Source: a virus
IMG/VR virus record: IMGVR_UViG_3300020700_000031
Location: 1-25,504 of that record
Direction: 5' to 3' (one strand)
Length of the DNA stretch: 25,504 nucleotides
A model generated the notes under the pieces. That model did not search any database. It was not told the DNA's origin and was given only the letters and a program-made list of their open reading frames with translations. Each line of letters opens with the position of its first letter. Within the stretch, counting starts at the first letter, position 1. Below, piece after piece: positions 20,059 to 25,504 of the stretch. A program made the translations under genes and the position numbers.

Positions 20059-20375
20059 AAGAGTTTGTCACTATCGCATTGTCCGAAAAGGACTGGACTT
20101 TTCGCGCCCTCGATCTGGACCAGATTGAGGCGTTGGAAGAACAGTTCATTGCGGTGTCAGGCCTCGGCGCCTCAACCGTCACGATGCCCAAAGAAGGTGT
20201 CTTGGCAGTCGCTGAAATTGCCTGCGAGAGCCTCAAGTTCAAGCACCCGGACATGACCGTTGCCCAATGTCGAAAGTTGATAACGATCGGCACCGTGCAA
20301 CTGGTCATGGATGCGGTGCGCGGCGTCAGTGCACTGGAGCCCATCCCGGGGGAAGCTCGGGCGGGGATGATGTAG
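20055..20375 (+). CDS. Tail assembly chaperone G (106 aa)
   Basis: The ATG at 20055 overlaps the tube stop as ATGA. The sequence (FVTIALSEKDWTFRALDLDQIEALEEQF, then FKHPDMTVAQCRKLITIGTVQLVMDAVRGVS) is that of GTA/lambda-G-like tail chaperones. It ends EARAGMM at 20375 when no frameshift occurs. It binds tape measure protein and tube monomers during tail assembly. Confidence 0.8.
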   Translation: MKEFVTIALSEKDWTFRALDLDQIEALEEQFIAVSGLGASTVTMPKEGVLAVAEIACESLKFKHPDMTVAQCRKLITIGTVQLVMDAVRGVSALEPIPGEARAGMM

Positions 20376-20722
20376 TCGAATGGGACGACCTTCGTGCCTA
20401 CGTCATCGCCAATACAGGATGGACGTGGGACGAAGCCGGCCGGCTCACCATACCTCGCCTCAAGGCACTCAACCGGTACTGGCAAAGGCACCCACCAATG
20501 CATTTGTTGGTGGCGGCGTACCTGGGCTTTGAGGCTCCGTCCGAAGTTGTGCGAAGCACCCGATCCGACGCACCCAACGAAGGACCGGTCATGCCGAGTC
20601 AGACGCCGTGGATGGCCGGCATGGGTGCAATACCGGCGAGCGATGACTTGCGCACCGCCGGAACACCGATGGAAGCATTGGCAGCGTTGGAGCGTACGTT
20701 TTTTGGAACCGTGACCCCGTGA
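20055..20722 (+). CDS. Tail assembly chaperone GT, -1 frameshift product (about 222 aa)
   Basis: A ribosome that slips back one base at about 20345-20351 continues in the frame GSSGGDDVVEWDDLRAYVIANTGWTW and ends at 20722. This frame has no good start of its own and begins to look like protein only after the slip site. The T part is helical with Trp/Tyr (LKALNRYWQRHPPMHLLVAAYLGF). It is followed 10 bases later by the tape measure ATG. G:GT ratios set by such slips are known from lambda and most siphophages. Confidence 0.75.
20345..20351 (+). promoter_or_regulatory. Slippery heptamer for -1 frameshift
   Basis: C CCG GGG in the G frame fits the X XXY YYZ rule: CCG can re-pair as CCC and GGG as GGG one base back. 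The neighbouring G GGG GAA is a less fitting alternative. It lies 22 bases before the G stop codon, a normal distance. Confidence 0.65.
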
Positions 20723-20732
20723 GGAATTGAAA

Positions 20733-23213
20733 ATGGCAAACGACGATAAAGACTTCAAGCAAGACATCAGCGCTGACCCGACCAACTTTTTGGCGGGTTG
20801 GCAAAAGGCTGTGACCGGCGCTGCGTCTGGCGCTGACGCCATGAAGTCATCGTTTAACAAAATTGGCGATGCCTTCAGCGCTATTCAGAAACCGCTGTTG
20901 GTCATTAGCGCGATTTTTGCCGGGGGCGCATTCTTCAAAGATGCCATCGGCGTTGCCAACAAATTCAATGGCGAATGCCTGGGGCTAGCCAAGTCGCTGG
21001 GCATCACCGGCACGCAGGCCAGCACACTCAACACCGCGCTGGGCGACATCGGTTCAGATACCGACACTTATGTCGGCGCCTTCCAGAAATTCGCCAAGCA
21101 GCTGAAAAACAATGAGGAAGGCCTGCAACAGATGGGCCTCAAAACCCGCGACGCCAATGGCAACCTGCGCGACAGTAATACTTTGTTTACAGAGGCGCTG
21201 GGCACTGTTGGCGGCTACAAAGCAGGCCTTGACCAAAACATCGCAGCGCAAACACTGTTCGGGAAAGGCGTCGCAGATGTTATGACGCTGCAGAAGCTCA
21301 ACAATAAAGTTCTCGAAGATGCAAAACAAAAAAATCAGGAACTAGGCCTCACCATTACCCAAGAGGGCGTCGAGGCCAGCAAGAAGTACAAACTCGCAAT
21401 CAACGATGTTGGCGACGTCTTCATGGCCATCAAGAAGACCATCGGCGAGGCTGTCATGCCGGTCTTCACCGAGTTGAGCGAATACTTCGCGTCTTCTGGC
21501 CCTTATGTGGTGGCGGTGTTCAAAGGCGCCATGCTGGGTCTGCTGGGCGCTTTTGAATTTCTCAAGGCTGCGGTTAAGACAGTTTCCGGCGTCATTTTTG
21601 AAGCCATCAGCCTCATTGTGGATGGCGCTGGCCTGCTTGGCGATGTGTTCAGCAAGTTGTTCAAAGGCGACTTCAGCGGCGCATTTGAATCCGCCAAGAA
21701 TGTGGGCAAACGCGTGGGGCAAGCCTTTACCGGTGCTTTTGCCAACTTTGTGGAGTCTGGCAACGATGTTGATAAAGCCCTTCAGAAGAACTATGACCGG
21801 CTCTATGGCAAAGGCACTGAATTGGCCAACCCCAGCAAGGGCACCAAGACCATGGGAGATCTTGGCAAGACCAAGGACACTTCACAAATGGCGGAGTGGG
21901 AAGCGGCGCTTTCTGTCGAGAAGGCCGCCCTGGAGCGCAAAGGAATGCTCGAAGGGCAGTATCGTGAAATGAGCAAGGCCGCCGAGCTGAAATACTGGAC
22001 GGACATCAAGAGCAGGCAAGGACTCAGCTCCGCAGAACGCACCGCCCTGAGCCGCAAGACCGCCGAACTGGAAATGGCCGGTATCAAGCAAGGCTTTGAA
22101 GTTAAGGTGGCATCCCTGCAGGCCGAGGCTGCAGCCTACAAGAACAACACCACCGAGCGCCTGCGCATCGAACTGGAGATCCAGGCCAAATATCAGCAGG
22201 GCACTAAGCAGTACGAAGAGTCCGCCAAGCGCATCGTCGAGATCCAGCGCCAGGCTGCCGAGCAGGAGCGCGCTATTCGTTCCAGCCGCGTGCAGGCTGA
22301 GCGTGATGCGCGCCTGCAAACGGTTGCCCTTGAAGAGCAGACCATTCAGAGCGCAGCGCAGCTTGGCTTAATCACACAAGAACAGGTGCTTGCGTCACAG
22401 GCACAGTTTGAACAGCGCCGCAATGCGATCGCGCGGGAAGCCATCCAGGAGCGCCTTCAGATTGCACTACTGGACAAAGACAAGAACCCAGTCGAAATTG
22501 AAAAGATCAATACGGAGCTGGAAGCCCTCGAACGCGCGCACCAGCTGCGCCTGGGCCAGATCCGCGGTGCGCAGGCGGTAGATTCTGCCAAGTACCAGAC
22601 GCAATTCTTCCAAGGCATGCAAAGCAGCATGCAGGGCTCGATCCAGAATATCCTCAATGGCACGCAGACCATCGGGCAGGGTTTTCGCAGCCTGTTCGCC
22701 GGCATCGGCCAGAGCCTGGCGCAAACGGTGTCGAAGATGGCGACGGATTGGATCATGGGCCAGATCAAGATGCGCCTGGCGTCCAAGGAAACTTCGATGG
22801 TCCAGCTGAACAACAACGCTATGGCGGCAGCCGGCGCAGCGTACAACTCGGTTGTGGGAATTCCCTACATCGGCCCCTTCCTGGCACCCGCAGCCGCTGC
22901 CGTGGCCTACGCCGGCGTAATGGCCTTTGGCAGCCTGGCATCGGCCGAGGGCGGCTTCGACATACCAGGCAACGTCAACCCGATCGTGCAGACGCACGCA
23001 CGCGAAATGATCCTGCCCGCCAAGCACGCCGACGTCATCCGCAGCCTGGCCGACCAGGGGCAGGGCGTCGCAGCGGCAAGTGGTGGCGACGTGCACATGC
23101 ATGTTCACACCCAGAGCACACAGGACTTTCAGAACTTCCTGAGCCAAAACAGTCACGTCCTGGCACCGGCCCTGCGCCGGCTTGGCCGCAACTTTTCACC
23201 GACCAAAGCATGA
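20733..23213 (+). CDS. Tail tape measure protein (826 aa)
   Basis: ATG at 20733 behind GAGGA. Hydrophobic segments occur near the N-terminus (LLVISAIFAGGAFF), at about 250-300 and near the C-terminus (YIGPFLAPAAAAVAYAGVMAFG). Long charged coiled coils fill about 390-630. The C-terminal third (GGFDIPGNVNPIVQTHAREMILPAKHADVIRSL, then HMHVHTQSTQDFQNFL) is common in tape measure proteins of GTA-like tails. It sets tail length and passes into the cell during DNA entry. No lysozyme-like domain is seen. The stop overlaps the next ATG. Confidence 0.92.
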   Translation: MANDDKDFKQDISADPTNFLAGWQKAVTGAASGADAMKSSFNKIGDAFSAIQKPLLVISAIFAGGAFFKDAIGVANKFNGECLGLAKSLGITGTQASTLNTALGDIGSDTDTYVGAFQKFAKQLKNNEEGLQQMGLKTRDANGNLRDSNTLFTEALGTVGGYKAGLDQNIAAQTLFGKGVADVMTLQKLNNKVLEDAKQKNQELGLTITQEGVEASKKYKLAINDVGDVFMAIKKTIGEAVMPVFTELSEYFASSGPYVVAVFKGAMLGLLGAFEFLKAAVKTVSGVIFEAISLIVDGAGLLGDVFSKLFKGDFSGAFESAKNVGKRVGQAFTGAFANFVESGNDVDKALQKNYDRLYGKGTELANPSKGTKTMGDLGKTKDTSQMAEWEAALSVEKAALERKGMLEGQYREMSKAAELKYWTDIKSRQGLSSAERTALSRKTAELEMAGIKQGFEVKVASLQAEAAAYKNNTTERLRIELEIQAKYQQGTKQYEESAKRIVEIQRQAAEQERAIRSSRVQAERDARLQTVALEEQTIQSAAQLGLITQEQVLASQAQFEQRRNAIAREAIQERLQIALLDKDKNPVEIEKINTELEALERAHQLRLGQIRGAQAVDSAKYQTQFFQGMQSSMQGSIQNILNGTQTIGQGFRSLFAGIGQSLAQTVSKMATDWIMGQIKMRLASKETSMVQLNNNAMAAAGAAYNSVVGIPYIGPFLAPAAAAVAYAGVMAFGSLASAEGGFDIPGNVNPIVQTHAREMILPAKHADVIRSLADQGQGVAAASGGDVHMHVHTQSTQDFQNFLSQNSHVLAPALRRLGRNFSPTKA

Positions 23214-23833
23214 GCAACGCCATTTACCCCATCGCCTTGCCTGGCCTTACAGCCACGTCGCCTGTGGTTGCGCCAAAGTTTTCGACCAAAGCGCAGCAGG
23301 CAGTGTCGGGCCGCGAGACGCGCGCCGCCTTCATGCAATACCCGTTGTGGGACATCACGCTGGGCTATGAGTTCCTACGCACCAGCGCCATCTATCCCGA
23401 GCTCGACACCCTGACGGGTTTCTTCCTGGCGCGCAAAGGAATGTGGGATTCGTTTCTGATTTCATTGCCTGCAGATAACGCCTGCACCAACATGGCGTTT
23501 GCTACGGGTGACGGCGCAACCCGAGTGTTTCAACTCACGCGCACACGCGGCGCCGGCGGTTTTGGTTTCGCGGAGCCCGTCATGAATCCGCTGGCCGTCA
23601 CCAATATCAAGGCGGACGGCACAGCAATGTCGAGCGGCGTCTACAGCATCGGCAGCACCGGTCTGGTGACTTTCGTATCGGCGCCCGCCAATGGTGTTGC
23701 GTTGACCTGGACGGGCACCTACTACTACCGCTGCCGCTTCCTGCAGGATCAGGCTGAATTTTCGCGGTTCATGTCGAACCTGTGGTCCGCACAAAAGGTT
23801 CAGATGATGGGTGCGGTAGGCAATCGGGTTTGA
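23210..23833 (+). CDS. Distal tail protein, DUF2460 family (207 aa)
   Basis: The ATG at 23210 overlaps the tape measure stop. The sequence (YPIALPGLTATSPVVAPKFSTKAQQAVSGRETRAAFMQYPLWDITLGYEFLR, then GFFLARKGMWDSFLISLPAD) is typical of DUF2460, the distal tail protein of gene transfer agents and related siphophages. It forms the ring between tube and hub. The C-terminus (YYYRCRFLQDQAEFSRFMSNLWSAQKVQMMGA) is also typical of the family. Confidence 0.88.
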   Translation: MSNAIYPIALPGLTATSPVVAPKFSTKAQQAVSGRETRAAFMQYPLWDITLGYEFLRTSAIYPELDTLTGFFLARKGMWDSFLISLPADNACTNMAFATGDGATRVFQLTRTRGAGGFGFAEPVMNPLAVTNIKADGTAMSSGVYSIGSTGLVTFVSAPANGVALTWTGTYYYRCRFLQDQAEFSRFMSNLWSAQKVQMMGAVGNRV

Positions 23834-23835
23834 TT

Positions 23836-24693
23836 ATGAAAACCCTCAGCCCGACATTACTCACCCACCTGCAAGGCGGTGGCCCGTTCACGATGGCCGA
23901 TCTGTACACGGTCACCATGGCGTCTGGCACCATCCTGCGCTGGACCGACTACGACGTTGACATCACGCACCCCGTTACCGGTTACACGCACAGTGCCTCG
24001 GGCCCGGTGCTCAAGCGCGGCAAGACCCGCACCATCATCGGCGTTGAGGTTGACACGCTTGATGTGTCGATCTACCCGCAGGCATCCGACCTGATCAACG
24101 GCATTTCGCTGCTGGCAGCCGCGCGCGGTGGCGCCTTTGATGGTGCAACGCTGGCGCTTGAGCGAGCCTTTCTGTCGCCGGCACCGGTGGCGCTGGGTAT
24201 TGTCTCGCTGTTTGTTGGCCGATTTGCCGATCTGCAGCTGGGCCGCACCGAGCTACAGGCCCGTATCAACTCCAGCACGGAGTCGCTTGCTGTGCAGCTG
24301 CCGCGCAACCTGTTCCAGCCGGGCTGCATCCACACTCTGTATGACAGCGGCTGCGGCCTAGCACGCGCGACGCTTGCCGCCGCCTCAACCATTGCCACTG
24401 GCAGCACCGATGTTTTGATCTTGAGCGGACTTGGCCAGGCTGCCGGGTATTTTGACCGGGGCTATATCCGGTTCACCGGTGGCGCGCTTGATGGCGTGCG
24501 ACGCACCATCAAACTGCATACCACCGGCTCGCTGCTGCTGTTCTCGCCGCTGCCGTCTGCACCTACTGTCGGTGCCAGCTTTTCTGCCTACCCGGGCTGC
24601 GACAAGCTGCAGGCCACTTGCACAACCAAGTTCAGTAATGTCGTCAACTTTCGGGGCGCACCATACATCCCGACACCGGAGACCGCTGTATGA
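23836..24693 (+). CDS. Tail hub protein, DUF2163/BR0599 family (285 aa)
   Basis: ATG at 23836, two bases after the previous stop. DUF2163 features include LHLQGG-like start (LLTHLQGGGPFTMADLYTVTMASGT), RGKTRTIIGVEVDTLDV, and the C-terminal beta domain. Four Cys (164, 173, 255, 262; PGCIHTLYDSGC and PGCDKLQATC) are placed as in family members, where they can hold an iron-sulfur cluster; lambda gpL, in the same place, is known to bind one. It is the GTA orfg13 counterpart. The stop overlaps the next ATG. Confidence 0.88.
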   Translation: MKTLSPTLLTHLQGGGPFTMADLYTVTMASGTILRWTDYDVDITHPVTGYTHSASGPVLKRGKTRTIIGVEVDTLDVSIYPQASDLINGISLLAAARGGAFDGATLALERAFLSPAPVALGIVSLFVGRFADLQLGRTELQARINSSTESLAVQLPRNLFQPGCIHTLYDSGCGLARATLAAASTIATGSTDVLILSGLGQAAGYFDRGYIRFTGGALDGVRRTIKLHTTGSLLLFSPLPSAPTVGASFSAYPGCDKLQATCTTKFSNVVNFRGAPYIPTPETAV

Positions 24694-25130
24694 CCGCCTC
24701 GCGCACCGACGTCGTTGTTGAGGCTATGGAGTGGATCGGCACGCCGTTTCACCATGCCGCGCGCCTCAAGGGCGTCGGCGTTGACTGCGCCAACCTGTTG
24801 ATCGGCGTCTTTACCGCCGTCGGCCTGGTTCCTGACGTGACGCTTGACCACTACCCACCCGACTGGCACATGCACCGAGACGAAGCCCGCTTCCTGGCCA
24901 TCCTGCGCCAGTACGCCGACCCACTGCCTGAAGGTAGCCCGATCGAGCCCGGCGACATCGCCATGTTTACCTATGGCCGCCACGCCGCCCACGGCGCGAT
25001 CGTTGTCGGCTGGCCTGTGGTCTGCCACGCCTGGAGCGATGTCGGTCGCGTGGTACTCACAGAGGCTGACACCGGCCCGCTCGCCGGGCGCTTTGCCGGC
25101 TGCTACCGTGTGCGGGGGGTAGCGTCATGA
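24690..25130 (+). CDS. NlpC/P60 tail peptidase (146 aa)
   Basis: The ATG at 24690 overlaps the hub stop as ATGA. The papain-like catalytic residues are Cys33 in GVDCANLL, His101 in AAHGAIVV and probably His113 in VCHAW. The GTPF and EPGDIAMF stretches are normal for this phage/GTA family (TIGR02219-type). It should cut peptidoglycan cross-links at the tail tip during DNA entry, like lambda gpK. The stop overlaps the start of the tip gene. Confidence 0.9.
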   Translation: MTASRTDVVVEAMEWIGTPFHHAARLKGVGVDCANLLIGVFTAVGLVPDVTLDHYPPDWHMHRDEARFLAILRQYADPLPEGSPIEPGDIAMFTYGRHAAHGAIVVGWPVVCHAWSDVGRVVLTEADTGPLAGRFAGCYRVRGVAS

Positions 25131-25504
25131 GCGGTCTATTTGGCGGCGGCGGCATGTCGACATCGGACACCCCGTTGACGGGGATGACGATTCAGTCGAG
25201 CTCGAATGGCAAGCCGATCCCGATCGTGTACGGCACAACCCGGGTGACGCCGAACCTGCTCTGGTATGGCGACTTCACGCCGATCGAGCACACGACGTCA
25301 CAGGGCGGCAAAGGCGGCGGCTCCAGCAGCACGACCCACACCTACACGGCATCCTTGATCCTGGGCCTTTGCGAAGGTCCGGTGGCTGGCATCCCTAACG
25401 CATTCATCGACAAGTCGGTGGTCGATCCCAGCACGCTTTTTTCACTGTTTCTCGGCACCTACCCGCAGTCGCCGTGGAGCTACCTGACCAGCTCGCATGC
25501 CGAC
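25127..25504 (+). CDS. Tail tip protein J-like, N-terminal 126 codons only
   Basis: ATG at 25127 overlaps the peptidase stop as ATGA. The frame is open to the window edge. The N-terminus (LFGGGGMSTSDTPLTGMTIQSSSNGKPIPIVYGTTRVTPNLLWYGDF, then a Gly/Ser linker and YTASLILGLCEGPVAGI) is that of the large J-like/megatron tip proteins of GTA-type tails. The full protein is normally about 1000 residues or more and carries the receptor-binding end. Confidence 0.88.
   Translation, partial: MSGLFGGGGMSTSDTPLTGMTIQSSSNGKPIPIVYGTTRVTPNLLWYGDFTPIEHTTSQGGKGGGSSSTTHTYTASLILGLCEGPVAGIPNAFIDKSVVDPSTLFSLFLGTYPQSPWSYLTSSHAD

Noticed and set aside
1-25504. CRISPR arrays, tRNA or rRNA genes, insertion sequences, att sites
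   Set aside because: No regular spaced repeats, no cloverleaf-like or rRNA segments, no transposase and no integrase were seen.

Overview
The window is the inside of an integrated or free temperate siphophage genome. It runs from the leftward early operon, through the immunity region and the replication and late-control genes, into the packaging, head and tail operon. No integrase, att site, lysis gene, tRNA, IS element, CRISPR array or host housekeeping gene is visible, so both phage ends lie outside. Base composition, codon use and the style of the small early proteins suggest a betaproteobacterial (Burkholderiales, possibly Comamonadaceae) host; this is an impression, not a proof.

Left part (1-3693, minus strand): a tightly coupled operon, mostly with 4-base ATGA overlaps. 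It encodes small unknown proteins, two Cys-rich single-pass membrane proteins, a short P-loop protein and, at the edge, a ParB/Spo0J-family protein. A plus-strand gene (3005-3337) interrupts it, and the interrupted block is flanked by an imperfect 20-21 base direct repeat.

Immunity region (3694-5895): a short HTH repressor without a peptidase domain (minus strand) diverges from a Cro/YdaS-like protein (plus strand). At least five copies of one operator (consensus close to ATACCYTNGGGTAT) lie in two clusters: three between repressor and cro, two over the promoter of the leftward operon. A zinc-ribbon membrane protein sits between the repressor gene and the leftward promoter, the position of rexAB in lambda. 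A 65-aa minus-strand gene lies inside the rightward early operon; an inverted repeat can pair with its ribosome binding site.

Right early region (5896-10325): a CII-like regulator, a small winged-helix-like protein and a large TOPRIM primase / VapE-type helicase that probably starts at TTG behind a run of nine G. A 299-base gene-poor stretch with palindromes and repeated RTCCSGGAC sites follows (candidate origin), then a small unknown gene and a Q/sigma-like HTH protein followed by two hairpins, the second a good intrinsic terminator.

Late operon (10365-25504, plus strand): a gpZ-like minor tail protein placed before the packaging genes, a candidate cos/packaging site, small and large (GpA-type) terminase with a 155-base out-of-frame overlap, a head protein, a gpB-type portal, an HK97-type protease-capsid fusion with a strong internal ribosome binding site, head-tail joining proteins, tail tube, G/GT tail chaperones joined by a -1 frameshift, tape measure, and a tail-tip module (DUF2460, DUF2163, NlpC/P60, J-like tip protein) of the type also found in gene transfer agents. 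The genome is thus a mosaic: lambda-like packaging and portal, HK97-like capsid and GTA-like tail tip.
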